Below are positions 44,663 through 54,186 of a stretch of 64,000 nt of DNA, piece by piece (positions within the stretch are counted from its first letter, which is position 1; every line of letters begins with the position of its first letter). The stretch is from Variovorax sp. 54 (GTDB lineage Bacteria; Pseudomonadota; Gammaproteobacteria; Burkholderiales; Burkholderiaceae_C). The notes under the pieces were generated by a model that saw nothing but the letters and a program-made list of their open reading frames with translations, had not been told where the DNA came from and made no database searches. Both the position numbers and the translations under genes were made by a program. The stretch spans positions 4,481,501 through 4,545,500 of the forward strand of contig NZ_PEFF01000001.1 of NCBI RefSeq assembly GCF_002754375.1, in the 5' to 3' direction.

Positions 44663-45580
44663 ATGAATCCCTCCTTGCTCCAGAGAATCGCCGAGGCGCG
44701 TGGCGACGCGCCGGCCACGCGGCGCGCGATTCTCGACCTGATCCTCGAAGACCCCGACCGCGCACTCGAAGAGAGCTTCGAGCAGTTGGCCGAGCGCTCG
44801 CGCAGCTCGGTGCCCACCATCATGCGCACCTGCCGCGACCTCGGCTTTGCCGGGCTGCGCGAGTTCAAGCTCGCGCTCGCGCAGGAGCTGGCGCTCGGCG
44901 GTTCGCCGCTGCACCGCCGCGTCAACATCGAAGACGCCGCCGACGAGGTGGTCAGCAAGATCGCGCGCAGCGCCGCCGCTTCGGTCTCGGGCGTGCGCGG
45001 CCAGCTCGACATGCAGGTGCTCGACGGCGCCGTGCGCGCCATCGCGGCGGCGCCGCACGTCGACCTGTACGGCGCGGGCGCCACCTCGTGGTTCATGGCG
45101 AGCGACCTGCAGGCGCGGCTGTTCCGCCTCGGCCTCTCGGCGAACGCCTGGGCCGACTACCACCTGCAGCAGGTGGCCGGTGCGGCGCAGCGCCCGGGTG
45201 GCGTGGTCATCGCCATCTCGCACGTGGGCGGCATGCCCTCGCTGCTCGACGCGGTCGACATCGCGCGCGGGCAGGGCGCCCAGGTGGTCGCGATCACGCG
45301 GCCGGGCACGGCGCTCGCGGCCAAGGCCGATTTCCTCATCGGCCTGTCGGTGCCCGACGACGCCGTGATGCACGTGGGCATCGACGCCTACCTCACGCAC
45401 CTCACCGTCATCGAGATCCTCACCGTGCTGGTGGCGCAGCGCCGCGGCGAGCCCGCCGTGCAGCGCCTGCAGCGCGCACGCGAGGCCTTCCAACGCCATG
45501 GCATCGACGCCACCACGCACCCGCTGCAGAGCTGGGATGGCGGGGGCATCAACGCGAAAAAGGGAGACCGCGAACCATGA
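44663..45580 (+). CDS. RpiR/MurR-family transcriptional regulator
   Basis: Regulator of 305 residues with an N-terminal HTH_6 domain (EESFEQLAERSRSSVPTIMR, then LGFAGLREFKLALAQEL) and a C-terminal SIS domain (VDLYGAGATSWFMASDLQARLFRLG, then VIAISHVGGMPSLLDAVDIA) that binds phosphosugars or related ligands. It lies inside the D-amino-acid cluster, 169 nt after the deaminase gene and four bases overlapping the deacylase. The AT-rich palindrome at 36322-36338 is a candidate operator. The ligand may be an acylated amino sugar or peptide fragment; this is inference. Confidence 0.9.
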   Translation: MNPSLLQRIAEARGDAPATRRAILDLILEDPDRALEESFEQLAERSRSSVPTIMRTCRDLGFAGLREFKLALAQELALGGSPLHRRVNIEDAADEVVSKIARSAAASVSGVRGQLDMQVLDGAVRAIAAAPHVDLYGAGATSWFMASDLQARLFRLGLSANAWADYHLQQVAGAAQRPGGVVIAISHVGGMPSLLDAVDIARGQGAQVVAITRPGTALAAKADFLIGLSVPDDAVMHVGIDAYLTHLTVIEILTVLVAQRRGEPAVQRLQRAREAFQRHGIDATTHPLQSWDGGGINAKKGDREP

Positions 45581-47046
45581 GCGACACCCCAGCCGTGCTG
45601 CTCGAAGCCGGCCTCGTGGTCGACGGCTCGGGCGGCCCTTCGTGGCCCGGCGACGTGCTGTTGCAGGGCGACCGCATCGTGGCGCTCGGAGAGGGCCTGC
45701 GCACGCGGCTGCCCGAGGGGTTGAGCATTGCAGACGTCGACGTGATCGACTGCCGCGGCAAGGTCATCGCGCCCGGCTTCATCGACGCCCACACGCACGA
45801 CGACGCCATCGTGCTGCGCGACCCGCTGTGCCTGCCCAAGGTGTCGCAGGGCATCACCACCGTGGTCACGGGCAACTGCGGCATCTCGCTCGCGCCGTAC
45901 CGCACGCCGCAGTCGAAGCCGCCGCTCACGCTGCTCGGCGCCGACTCGTTCAAGCACGCGACCATGGCCGAGTACCGCGCCGCAGTCGATGCGGTGCAGC
46001 CCGCGCTCAATGTGGCGGCACTGATCGGCCACACCACGCTGCGCTTCGCGGCGATGCAGGCGCTCGACCGGCCCGCGAATGGCGACGAACTGGCGCGCAT
46101 GGAAGCGCTGCTCGACGACTGCATGACCGCAGGCGCGCATGGCATGTCGTCGGGCCTGTTTTACGAAGAGGCCTTTGCCGCACCGGCCGAAGAAGTCACC
46201 GCGCTCGCGCGCGTCGTGGCGCGCCACGGCGGCGTGTACGCCACGCACCTGCGCAGCGAGATGCAGCAGATCATCGAAGCGCTGCACGAGGCCGGCGACA
46301 CGGCCTTCAGCGCGGGCGTGCCGCTGGTCATCTCGCACCACAAGTGCGCCGGCCCTGCGAACTGGGGCCGCACCAAGGAAACGCTGCCGCTGATCGAGGC
46401 GCTGTCGCAGCGCCAGTCGATCGCGATGGACGTCTATCCCTACGTCGCCGGCTCCACCGTGCTGCGCGAAGACCTCGTCGACGGCGTCATCGACGTGCTG
46501 CTGACCTGGTCCGATCCGCACCCCGAGATGACCGGCCGCCTCCTCTCCGACATCGCGCGCGAGTGGGGCACCACCGAGCAGGAAGCCTGCCTGCGCCTGA
46601 AGCCCGGCGGCGCCTGCTACTTCCAGATGCAGGAAGAAGACGTGGAGCGCGTCATTGCGCACCCGCTCACCATGATCGGCAGTGACGGACTGCCGCACGA
46701 CCGCCATCCGCATCCACGGCTGTGGGGTGCGTTCCCCCGTGTGTTTGCGCGCTACTGGCGCCAGCGCAAGCTTTTCACGCTGGAGCAGGCGGTGCACAAG
46801 ATGACCGGCATGACCGCGCGCAACCTGCGCATCGCGGACCGCGGTCTGCTGCGCGTCGGCACGATGGCCGACGTGGTGGTGTTCGACCCCGAGACCATCA
46901 CCGACACCGCAACCTACGACCAGCCACACGGCGTGAGCGAAGGCGTCGAGCGCGTGTTCGTGAACGGTGTGCTGGCCTATCGTGGCGGTGAGGGCGAAGC
47001 GAAGGTGCTGGCGCGCGCGGGGCGGATGCTCACGCGCGGACGCTAG
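45577..47046 (+). CDS. N-acyl-D-amino-acid deacylase (amidohydrolase superfamily)
   Basis: Zinc amidohydrolase of 489 residues releasing free D-amino acids from N-acyl forms. FIDAHTHDD holds the first metal His pair; GNCGISLAPY is the family-specific Cys-containing segment. VYATHLRSE and ISHHKCAG add metal ligands, and MIGSDGLPHDRHPHPRLWGAFPR carries the catalytic Asp and the typical HPR-x-x-G-x-F block. ATG 45577 overlaps the RpiR stop (ATGA); the frame open from 44650 is spurious upstream. It ends three bases from the convergent lactonase gene. With the deaminase and importer it makes a coherent D-amino-acid pathway. Confidence 0.92.
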   Translation: MSDTPAVLLEAGLVVDGSGGPSWPGDVLLQGDRIVALGEGLRTRLPEGLSIADVDVIDCRGKVIAPGFIDAHTHDDAIVLRDPLCLPKVSQGITTVVTGNCGISLAPYRTPQSKPPLTLLGADSFKHATMAEYRAAVDAVQPALNVAALIGHTTLRFAAMQALDRPANGDELARMEALLDDCMTAGAHGMSSGLFYEEAFAAPAEEVTALARVVARHGGVYATHLRSEMQQIIEALHEAGDTAFSAGVPLVISHHKCAGPANWGRTKETLPLIEALSQRQSIAMDVYPYVAGSTVLREDLVDGVIDVLLTWSDPHPEMTGRLLSDIAREWGTTEQEACLRLKPGGACYFQMQEEDVERVIAHPLTMIGSDGLPHDRHPHPRLWGAFPRVFARYWRQRKLFTLEQAVHKMTGMTARNLRIADRGLLRVGTMADVVVFDPETITDTATYDQPHGVSEGVERVFVNGVLAYRGGEGEAKVLARAGRMLTRGR

Positions 47047-47049
47047 GCA

Positions 47050-48306
47050 TCAGGCAAACACCAGGCAGACGGGCGTAGGCACCTGCACCACCTGCACGGG
47101 CTGGTCCAGCTTGCCGTTGGCCGGATCGATGCGCAGGCGCAGGATCGTGTCGCCCTTCTGGCTGAGCGCGTAGAGGTGGCTGCCGCCCGGCGCCATCGCC
47201 AGTGCGCGCGGAAAGCGCAGGCCTTCGCTCCAGTGCTGCAGCGGTGTCAGCGCACCATTGCTGGCGTCGATGCGGAACGCGGCAATGCTGTCGGCCATCG
47301 GATGGTCCGACTTCAAGCGCCGGTTGGTCGCGTACAGAAATTGCCCTGAGGGATGCATCACCAGCGCCGCCGCGTTCTTCTGGCCGACATAGCTCTCGGG
47401 CACGGTCGAGACGCGCTGGCGCTGTTCCCCGACCTTGCCGCTCGCCGCGTCATAGCCGAAGCTGGCGACCGTGGCGTCGAGTTCGTTCACCGCGTACAGG
47501 AAGCGCTGCGACGGATGCAGCGCGAGGTGTCGCGGGCCGCTGCCGGGCGCGACGGACGTGCGACCGATCAGCGCGAGCTTGCCGTCGGCGAGCGTGAAGG
47601 CATTGATGCGGTCGGTGCCCAGGTCGGTGGCGAGCAGGTGCTGGCCCGATGTATCGAACACCACCATGTGCGGATGTGGCGATTCCTGCCGTTCTGCGTC
47701 GGGGCCAGCGCCGGTTTCCTTCTCGATGCCCGAGACCTTGCCGAGCCTGCCGTCCGCTTCGATGGGCAGCACGTTGTACGCACCGCCACCGTACAGCGCC
47801 ACGGCGAGCGCGCGGCCATCGGGTGACACGGCCAGGTGCGCGGGGATCACGCCCGAAAGCGAGAGCGGCTGGCGGTTGAGCAGTGTGAGGCGCCCGTCGT
47901 TCCCATCGATCGCATAGGCCTCGGCCGTGCCGGTGGGCAAGCCCTGGTAGCTGTCGATCTCGTTGATCGCGTAGAGGAAGCGACGGCTGGGGTGCACCGC
48001 GAGGAACGAAGGGTTCGCGCTCGCGATGGTCTGCACTGGCGTCCAGCTGCCGTCTCTGATCGCGAGCACGTAGATGCCCTTCGATGCCGGGCCACCGGCG
48101 GTGCCGCCGGGTGCGTCGCTGGTGTAGGTGCCGACGTAGGCGAAGCGGGGCGCGGGCGCGGTGCTGGCGACTGCGCTGCTTGCAGCCTCAGGCGTCTGCG
48201 CACCAGCGGGGACCAAGGGCGTCAACGCGCCAAGGGCGGAGGCTCCGCCGATCCACTGCATCATGGCGCGGCGGTTTTGACCGGAGAGGTTGGGGCTGTG
48301 TGTCAT
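47050..48306 (-). CDS. Second exported lactonase-family beta-propeller protein
   Basis: Propeller of 418 residues, paralogous to the protein at 37968. NRRAMMQWIGGASALGALTPL is a Tat-type twin-arginine signal. Blades include FLAVHPSRRFLYAINEIDSY, HLALHPSQRFLYAVNELDA and LVMHPSGQFLYATNRR. It shares the AYVGTYTSDAPGG start of PF10282 proteins. Located on the opposite strand right at the end of the D-amino-acid cluster and 24 nt after the FAD oxidase stretch, it likely forms a transcript with that oxidase. The substrate is unknown; sugar-lactone or other cyclic ester hydrolysis is possible. Confidence 0.82.
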   Translation of the reverse strand: MTHSPNLSGQNRRAMMQWIGGASALGALTPLVPAGAQTPEAASSAVASTAPAPRFAYVGTYTSDAPGGTAGGPASKGIYVLAIRDGSWTPVQTIASANPSFLAVHPSRRFLYAINEIDSYQGLPTGTAEAYAIDGNDGRLTLLNRQPLSLSGVIPAHLAVSPDGRALAVALYGGGAYNVLPIEADGRLGKVSGIEKETGAGPDAERQESPHPHMVVFDTSGQHLLATDLGTDRINAFTLADGKLALIGRTSVAPGSGPRHLALHPSQRFLYAVNELDATVASFGYDAASGKVGEQRQRVSTVPESYVGQKNAAALVMHPSGQFLYATNRRLKSDHPMADSIAAFRIDASNGALTPLQHWSEGLRFPRALAMAPGGSHLYALSQKGDTILRLRIDPANGKLDQPVQVVQVPTPVCLVFA

Positions 48307-48324
48307 GGATGTCTTTCCTCTCGT

Positions 48325-49857
48325 TCAGGGCCGCACCGACATGGCATGGTGAAAGATGTTGTTCGGGTCGTAGCGCCGCTTCACTTTGCGCAGGAAATCG
48401 TAAAGCCCCAGGTCACCGTAGTAGAGCTGCGGCCAGAACGGGTAGGCCAGCATGTCGTTGTCCGGGTAGTTGATGTAGCAGCCTTCGTAGCGCTCGCCGG
48501 GGTAGGGCGTGCCGGCAAAGCGCTCGGGCACGTCGGGCGTTCCGTACACGTCGCGAAAGAAGTCGCTGATCCAGCGCAGGTGGCCCGCGTCGTCCGCCGC
48601 GCTGCGCCAATACGTCTGGTACTGCAGCTTCATGATCGATGCACGCTGCGGCACGGCGGTGTCGTTGATGCGCTCGGGCTTGTTGATCGCGCCGCCATAG
48701 GAGTCGACCTGCACCAGCGACTGGCTCAGGTCGATGCCGGGCATCGTGCGCGTCAGGTGCGTGTAGATGCGCTGCGCTTCGCGGGCGCTGAAGTTCTGCT
48801 TCATGTAGGCCGACTTGTACTTGCCGCGCTGGTTCTCGCCCGAGCCGTTGAGGTACTGCGTGGCCGTGAGCCAGTCGTAGCGCGTCACGGTGTGCGGCTT
48901 GGAACACAGCAGCTGCCCCGTGTCCCGCTGCGGCGCTGGGCCCACGCCGGGCGCGCGGCCCTTCAGCGGCACGGGCGTGCAGGCGCGGAAGCGCTCGAGA
49001 AAATCGTTGAGCACCGTCAAGTCGTTGCAGGTGCCGTCGGGATTGCAGAACTGCGTGAGCATCACGATCTGGCCCGACGAGCGGTGCGTGAGCTTGAGCA
49101 GCGAGAACATGCCCCAGGTGTCGGGTGCTTTGCCGCGCGTTCCCCAGTAGTCGCCGTAGATGGCGAGCAGCTGGGCAAAGCGCGCGGGCGTCATGGTGGC
49201 CCAGTCGAACGCGACCACCGCGAGCGCCACCTCGCGCGGCGCCGTCGGCAGGGTGTCGAACACATAGCCGGTGATCGCGCCGAAGTTGCCGCCGCCCGCG
49301 CCGCGGCAGGCGCGGAACAGGTCGGGCTCGCGCGCCGCATCCACGGTGCGCGGCACGACCTTGCCGCGCGCATCGACCGTGAGGATGTCCACCGCCGAAA
49401 GCCAGTCGACCGTGAGGCCCTGCAGGCGCGACAGCAGCCCGTAGCCGCCGCCGCAGATGTGCCCGCCCGCGCCCACCGAATAGCAGGAGCCGCCGGGCAG
49501 CGTGACGTTGTGCTGCTTGTACAGCTCGAGGTAGCCGTTCCAGTTCTGCGTGCCGGGCGCGACGCGGTAGCGGCCGTCGCCCTTGCGGTCGGCGCTCGCC
49601 TGCGTGAGCAGGCTCAGGTCGAGGATCGCGCCGTCGGGGTTGTTGGAGACGAAGTCTTCATAGCAGTGCCCGCCGCTGCGCACCGTGGGCCGCAGGCCCG
49701 CATCGACGATGCGCTGTAGTGCAGCGGCGGCATCGCCCGCGTTTTCCACCAGCTCGATGCGCGACGCGGCATCCGATTCCGTGGCCGGCCATCGCAGGTT
49801 GAAGCCCTTCTTCAAGGTGTTGTAGCGAGCGTCCTGGCGTGTCACGGTGATGGTCAT
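48325..49857 (-). CDS. FAD-binding berberine-bridge-like oxidoreductase
   Basis: Oxidase of about 510 residues of the PCMH/BBE group. [15 protein letters not shown] contains the His that can bind FAD covalently, and [22 protein letters not shown] holds the second Cys-type linkage region seen in bicovalent BBE enzymes. The C-terminal BBE motif is [16 protein letters not shown]. There is no signal peptide, so it is probably cytoplasmic. ATG 49857 is chosen; a GTG two codons earlier is the alternative. Members oxidise sugars, alcohols or alkaloids. With the adjacent lactonase it could oxidise a sugar to a lactone that is then opened; this is inference. Confidence 0.85.
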   Translation of the reverse strand: MTITVTRQDARYNTLKKGFNLRWPATESDAASRIELVENAGDAAAALQRIVDAGLRPTVRSGGHCYEDFVSNNPDGAILDLSLLTQASADRKGDGRYRVAPGTQNWNGYLELYKQHNVTLPGGSCYSVGAGGHICGGGYGLLSRLQGLTVDWLSAVDILTVDARGKVVPRTVDAAREPDLFRACRGAGGGNFGAITGYVFDTLPTAPREVALAVVAFDWATMTPARFAQLLAIYGDYWGTRGKAPDTWGMFSLLKLTHRSSGQIVMLTQFCNPDGTCNDLTVLNDFLERFRACTPVPLKGRAPGVGPAPQRDTGQLLCSKPHTVTRYDWLTATQYLNGSGENQRGKYKSAYMKQNFSAREAQRIYTHLTRTMPGIDLSQSLVQVDSYGGAINKPERINDTAVPQRASIMKLQYQTYWRSAADDAGHLRWISDFFRDVYGTPDVPERFAGTPYPGERYEGCYINYPDNDMLAYPFWPQLYYGDLGLYDFLRKVKRRYDPNNIFHHAMSVRP

Positions 49858-50032
49858 GGGCACTGTCTCTGAAGAAGGTCTGGCGGCGATGGCGCCGGGA
49901 GAAGGGGAAGGTCTGCGTTGTTTCGGGTGGGCTTGAAATTGAAAGGTTTTTTCTTAACTTCCTTGAATTCACGTGGATATGGCGGAATCTCGCCAGTATT
50001 GACGTGAATTTCAGACGTTATGAAAAATATTT

Positions 50033-50968
50033 TCAGTCCAGCACTGTGTCTTCGGTGGCCTGCGCCTGGAACATCCGCGTGAAGTCGCAGCACGCCTGCG
50101 CCAGCATCACGATCGACGACGTGAGCGCGCTGCGGTGCTCGCCCTTGTGCATGGCCACGTAGCGCACCACGGGCAGCGCGGGCGTCACGTCGATCACCTC
50201 GAGCATGCCGGCGTCGACCAGCGGCGCGAGGCATTCGCGCGGCAGGTAGCTCACGCCCAGCCCCGACACGGTGAGCCCCGTGAGCGCGACGAGGTTGCTC
50301 ACCACGATCGCGTTGGCGGGCTGCACGCCTTGGTCCTTCATCCATGCGTCGTAGGCGCGGCCGGTGCCCGAGTTGTTGCCCTGTACCAGCATGCGGTGGC
50401 GCGCGAGGTCGTGCAGGCGCACGGTGCCGGTGGCCGCGGCCGAGGGAATCACGCCGGGCTTGCACATCCACGCGCTCTTCACGCGGCCGATGACCTTGCT
50501 CTGCATGCGCGAGTCGGCGAAGGTGTGGGGCACGATGACCACGTCGAGCTCGTCGGCCAGCAGCTTGTCGCGCAGCTGCAGGCTGTCGTCCACGTCGGGT
50601 TCGAGAATCACCTTCGGGTAGTGCTGCTGGATCAGGCCGACCAGGCGCGGCAGCCACGTCATCGCGGTGAGCTCGGTCACGCCGATGCGGATGCGCCGCT
50701 CGACCACGCCGGGCTTGCCGAACTGTTCGACGGCGGCATCGCGCTGGTCGAGCAGCTTCTTGGCGAGCACGAACATCTCTTCGCCCTTGTCGGTGAGCCG
50801 CGCCGTGCGCTGGCTGCGGTCGAAGAGTTCGGTGTCGAACAGCTGTTCCAGCTCGTGCACGCGCTTGGAAATGGCCGACTGCGAGGTGTGCAGCTGGTTG
50901 GCCGCCTGCGCGAAGCCGCCCAGCCGGGCGATCCAGTACAGGGCTTCGAGTTGCTTGAAGGTCATCAT
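50033..50968 (-). CDS. LysR-family transcriptional regulator
   Basis: Regulator of 311 residues. The winged HTH is FKQLEALYWIARLGGFAQAA, then LHTSQSAISKRVHELEQLF. The effector domain starts near residue 90 (RRIRIGVTELTAMTWLPRLVG). It is divergent from the amino-acid binding protein gene, and an ideal LysR box (GCGATT-N11-AATCGC, 51003-51025) sits between them, 35 nt upstream of this gene. It likely controls that gene, the following PLP enzyme and perhaps itself. The double ATG leaves the first Met uncertain by one codon. Confidence 0.92.
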   Translation of the reverse strand: MMTFKQLEALYWIARLGGFAQAANQLHTSQSAISKRVHELEQLFDTELFDRSQRTARLTDKGEEMFVLAKKLLDQRDAAVEQFGKPGVVERRIRIGVTELTAMTWLPRLVGLIQQHYPKVILEPDVDDSLQLRDKLLADELDVVIVPHTFADSRMQSKVIGRVKSAWMCKPGVIPSAAATGTVRLHDLARHRMLVQGNNSGTGRAYDAWMKDQGVQPANAIVVSNLVALTGLTVSGLGVSYLPRECLAPLVDAGMLEVIDVTPALPVVRYVAMHKGEHRSALTSSIVMLAQACCDFTRMFQAQATEDTVLD

Positions 50969-51002
50969 GGCGGGCGGCTCCTGAAAGAACGCTTTTCTTC
51001 AT

Positions 51003-51025
51003 GCGATTCGATCACAAAAAATCGC
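51003..51025. promoter_or_regulatory. LysR-type operator (T-N11-A box)
   Basis: GCGATT (51003-51008), 11 spacer bases and AATCGC (51020-51025) form a perfect inverted repeat containing T-N11-A, in the divergent region between the LysR gene and the binding protein gene. Confidence 0.65.
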
Positions 51026-51094
51026 TTTTAGAAATTCATCGAGGCGCACAAGATGCGCCCCAGGCCACCGTCATTGCAACCCAAGGAACACACC

Positions 51095-51988
51095 ATGGAC
51101 TTCAAACTGCCCCTAGCTTCCGCATTCGCCCTTGTCTTTGTCTGCGGCGCCGCCAGCGCCCAGGACGCCGGCACGCTGCGCAAGATCAAGGAGAGCGGCA
51201 CGATCCAGATCGGCGCGCGCGACAGCCAGATCCCGTTCTCGTACAAACTGAGTGCGGACAGCGCGCCCATCGGCTTCACCAACGACATCTGCCTGAAGAT
51301 CGTCGACGCGGTGAAAGCCAAGCTGGGCCTGCCGAAGATCGAGGTGCGCTACACCATGCTCAACTCGACCAACCGCATTCCGCTGCTGCAGAACGGCACG
51401 GTCGACCTTGATTGCGCGACCACCACCAACACCACGCAGCGCCAGGCGCAGGTCGACTTTGCGCCGAGCCACTTCGTCACCAACATCACCGCCGCCGTGA
51501 AGAAGAACTCGGGCATCAACGCGCTGCCCGATCTGAACGGCAAGAACGTGGCCACCGTGTCGGGCAGCACCTCGATCCAGCTGCTGCGCGGCGCACGCAA
51601 GAGCGGCACCATCGAGGTGAACGAGATCGCGGGCAAGGACACCTCCGACGGCTTTCTGCTGCTGTCCACGGGCCGCGCCGATGCCTACGTGCTCGACGAC
51701 GTGCAGCTGGCCGGCATGATCGCCAGCGCCACCAACCCGGGCGACTACAAGATCCTCAAGGAGTCGCTGCGCCAGGAGCCCTACGGCATCATGCTGCGCA
51801 AGGACGACCCCGAGTTCAAGGCGCTGGTCGACGAGACCGTCAACGGTCTCATGAAGTCGGGCGCCATCGAGCAGCTGTACACCAAGTGGTTCCTCTCTCC
51901 GATCCCGCCGCGCAACGCGAACCTCAACTTCCCGATGACGGATGCGGTGCGCGAGATCTACAAGAACCCCAACAACAAGGGCGTCTGA
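51095..51988 (+). CDS. Amino-acid ABC transporter substrate-binding protein (GltI-like)
   Basis: Periplasmic family 3 solute-binding protein, 297 residues. A signal peptide (MDFKLPLASAFALVFVCGAASAQ) precedes GTLRKIKESGTIQIGARDSQIPFSY, the standard entry of glutamate/aspartate binding proteins. Later come NRIPLLQNGTVDLDCATTTN, the DGFLLLSTGRADAYVLDD strand and YGIMLRKDDPEFKALVDE. Cognate permease and ATPase genes are not next to it, so it may serve a transporter encoded elsewhere or act as an orphan receptor. ATG 51095 follows CAAGGAA. A LysR box lies 70 nt upstream. Confidence 0.9.
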   Translation: MDFKLPLASAFALVFVCGAASAQDAGTLRKIKESGTIQIGARDSQIPFSYKLSADSAPIGFTNDICLKIVDAVKAKLGLPKIEVRYTMLNSTNRIPLLQNGTVDLDCATTTNTTQRQAQVDFAPSHFVTNITAAVKKNSGINALPDLNGKNVATVSGSTSIQLLRGARKSGTIEVNEIAGKDTSDGFLLLSTGRADAYVLDDVQLAGMIASATNPGDYKILKESLRQEPYGIMLRKDDPEFKALVDETVNGLMKSGAIEQLYTKWFLSPIPPRNANLNFPMTDAVREIYKNPNNKGV

Positions 51989-51992
51989 CACC

Positions 51993-53294
51993 ATGGCAGT
52001 CACACGTGCGGACCTGCCGCAAGGCGAGCTCTTTTCCGATGCGCTGATGCGCGAGGTGCGCGAGCGCTTCCTGGGCATCGAGCGCGACCACCACGGCCGC
52101 GAGCGCCTGTACTTCGACAACGCCGGTGGCTCGTTCCGGCTGAAGGCCGCGGTCGAGCGCTTCGCGCAGGTCGACGCCATTCCCGACAACGCCGAGCGCA
52201 TCCACGAAACCGCCGTCGAGCTGCAGGCCATGCAGGCACGCGGCGCCGACGACCTGCGCACCATTCTCAATGCCACCGGCGGCAGCGTGTACCCCTCGCT
52301 CACCGCCTCGGGCGCCATGTTCGACATGGTGCGCGCGGTGGCCGAGAACGTGCCGGGCACGAACATGGTCACGACCGCGCTCGAGCACCCCTCGGCCTTC
52401 GACGCCATGCGCCTGTATGCCGAACGCCTTGGCCGCGAACTGCGCGTGGCCAGGAGCAACCCCGTCACCGGCGGTGTCGACGTCGACGCCATCGTCGGGC
52501 TGATCGACGAGCACACGTGTGTGCTCAACGTGATCCATGCGTCGAACATCTCGGGCGCCAAGCTCGACATGGCGGCCATCGTGCGGCGCGCGCGGGAGAT
52601 CAAGCCCGACCTGTACATCCTCGTCGATGCCGTGCAGCACGCGCCGCACGGCGTCATCGACCTGCAGCAGACGCCGGTGGACGGCATCAACCTTGCGCCC
52701 TACAAGTTCTTCGGCTGCCGCGGCTCGGGCTTCGCGTGGATGTCGGAGCGCGCGGCTGCGCTGCCGCACCACAAGCTGGCCGGCAAGAAGCCCGGCCACT
52801 GGGAGCTGGGCAGCTCGGCGCCGTGGCAGTTCGCGGTGCTCACCGAAATCGTCGACTACGTGGGCTGGCTCGGCGGCCATTTCACTGCTGCCACCGACCG
52901 CCGCGCCCGCTTCGTGGCGGGCATCGAGCGCATCGAGCTGCACGAGCGCGCGCTGCTGGCGACGCTGCTCGACGGCACCGCGCAGACGCCGGGCCTGCGC
53001 GCGCTGGACGGCGTTCAGGTGTTCCTCGATCACGAAGACCTCACGCAGCGCGATCTGATCCTGGGCATCGGCTTCGATGGGCTCGACTGCACGCAGGCCG
53101 TGGTCGAGTACGGCAAGCGCGGCGTGACGGTGTACGAGCGCGTGGCCAGCAGCATCTACTCGAAGCGGATGCTCGAATCCTTCGGGCTCGAAGGCACGGT
53201 GCGTGTGTCGCCGCTGCATTGCCACACGATGGGCGAGATGGAGGCCTTTCTGCGCGTGACGCGCGAGATTGCGCAGGCCATCAGCGCTGCGTAG
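51993..53294 (+). CDS. Class V aminotransferase-fold PLP enzyme
   Basis: Cysteine-desulfurase/isopenicillin-N-epimerase-like enzyme, 433 residues. LYFDNAGGSFRL is the N-terminal substrate loop, VNVIHASNISGAKLDM and LVDAVQHAPHG (Asp and His contacting PLP) follow, and the PLP-binding Lys is in LAPYKFFGCRGSGF. Reactions in the family include desulfuration, transamination and epimerisation; none can be chosen. It begins four bases after the binding-protein gene, so it probably degrades the amino acid bound by that protein. Its 3' end overlaps the convergent next gene by 14 nt. Confidence 0.85.
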   Translation: MAVTRADLPQGELFSDALMREVRERFLGIERDHHGRERLYFDNAGGSFRLKAAVERFAQVDAIPDNAERIHETAVELQAMQARGADDLRTILNATGGSVYPSLTASGAMFDMVRAVAENVPGTNMVTTALEHPSAFDAMRLYAERLGRELRVARSNPVTGGVDVDAIVGLIDEHTCVLNVIHASNISGAKLDMAAIVRRAREIKPDLYILVDAVQHAPHGVIDLQQTPVDGINLAPYKFFGCRGSGFAWMSERAAALPHHKLAGKKPGHWELGSSAPWQFAVLTEIVDYVGWLGGHFTAATDRRARFVAGIERIELHERALLATLLDGTAQTPGLRALDGVQVFLDHEDLTQRDLILGIGFDGLDCTQAVVEYGKRGVTVYERVASSIYSKRMLESFGLEGTVRVSPLHCHTMGEMEAFLRVTREIAQAISAA

Positions 53295-53883
53295 GCCCCC
53301 CTGCGGCCTGCTGTTGCGCGTCCAAGCGCGCGATGTTCTGCTGGTGCGACACCAGCATGGCCGTCAGCTCGCCGTGGATGTGCGCATCGCCTATGCGCGG
53401 CAGCAGCGCCTGCAGCTTGCGCACCACCCAGCCCTGGCCGCGGTTGAGCAGCGCCAGGCGCGCGCCCAGGTCCGGCACGGCCATCGCGCGCTCGTAGAAC
53501 GCGCCGGTGCGCGTGCTGGGCGTGGCGGCCAGCGACTGGATCGCATCGATCAGCACGCCGCACCAGCGCACCTCGTCGCGGTGGATGTCGGTCACCAGGC
53601 GCTGCAGCGCGGGGTCGTCGGTTTCGGCGGCGCTGCGCAGCGTGATGCGCGCGCCGGCGCGCTCGGCTTCGAGCAGCTCGTTCAGCGCGGCCAGCAGCTC
53701 CTCGCGGTCGCCGGCTTCGCGGTAGGCCGCGTCCAGTTCGTCGGCGTAGCAGACCGGGGAGGACACCTCGACGCGCTCGGGAAAGCGCAGCCCCTGCGCG
53801 CGCAGCGCAGCGGGCGTGTCGGCGAAGGGCGGCGCGGCATCGTCGGGCGGGGAGGCGTGGGGCATGGGCGGCAGGGGACGCAT
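53281..53883 (-). CDS. Ferritin-like small protein (DUF6306-like)
   Basis: Protein of 200 residues. A Pro/Ala-rich N-terminal part (about 45 residues) precedes an all-helical domain with LNELLEAERAGARITLR, DIHRDEVRWCGVLIDAIQSL and FLVSH-type regularly placed Glu/His (LTAMLVSHQQNIARL). The E and DE-x-x-W-C spacing resembles ferritin-like four-helix domains. The function is unknown. ATG 53883 has AGGAG 12 bases upstream; the longer frame to 54198 includes an unrelated LysR remnant on the other strand. Confidence 0.65.
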   Translation of the reverse strand: MRPLPPMPHASPPDDAAPPFADTPAALRAQGLRFPERVEVSSPVCYADELDAAYREAGDREELLAALNELLEAERAGARITLRSAAETDDPALQRLVTDIHRDEVRWCGVLIDAIQSLAATPSTRTGAFYERAMAVPDLGARLALLNRGQGWVVRKLQALLPRIGDAHIHGELTAMLVSHQQNIARLDAQQQAAGGPTQR

Positions 53884-53924
53884 GGCAGGGCTCCTGAAGT
53901 CGTGTGCGTTTCCATGATGAACCG

Positions 53925-54062
53925 ATGCTTCTCTCCAAGCCAATAAATGTTCACGACAGCGCACAGCGCCTGCTCGACGGCGTGCAGGGCGGCGCACTCG
54001 ACCTGGCCGTGCGCTACAACCCGCCGCAGCGCCCCGGCCTCGGCATGCATTCGCCGGGCTGA
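53925..54062 (+). pseudogene. Remnant of a LysR-type regulator
   Basis: A 45-codon frame contains DSAQRLLDGVQGGALDLAV followed by a PPQRPGL segment, which resembles the start of the effector domain in LysR-type regulators. The DNA-binding part is absent and the frame stops soon after, so this looks like a decayed gene fragment next to the T6SS island. Confidence 0.45.
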
Positions 54063-54186
54063 GGCGCAGTCCTGCTCCGCGGGTTGCTACTTTCAGGTAC
54101 TTACGTCCAGGGCACCGGGACTCCGACAATCGGGCGCATGCCACCCCGCGCAACGCGGGGAAGAAAAATAAGCTTCGGGGAGTTTC

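Noticed and set aside
47836..49719. Plus-strand frame of 627 codons over the lactonase and oxidase genes
   Set aside because: It is antisense to two genes with clear motifs and has no recognisable domain.
54144..54160. CCCCGCG-CAA-CGCGGGG hairpin before vgrG as a terminator
   Set aside because: It is followed by A-rich rather than T-rich sequence on the plus strand, and on the minus strand no T-run follows either.
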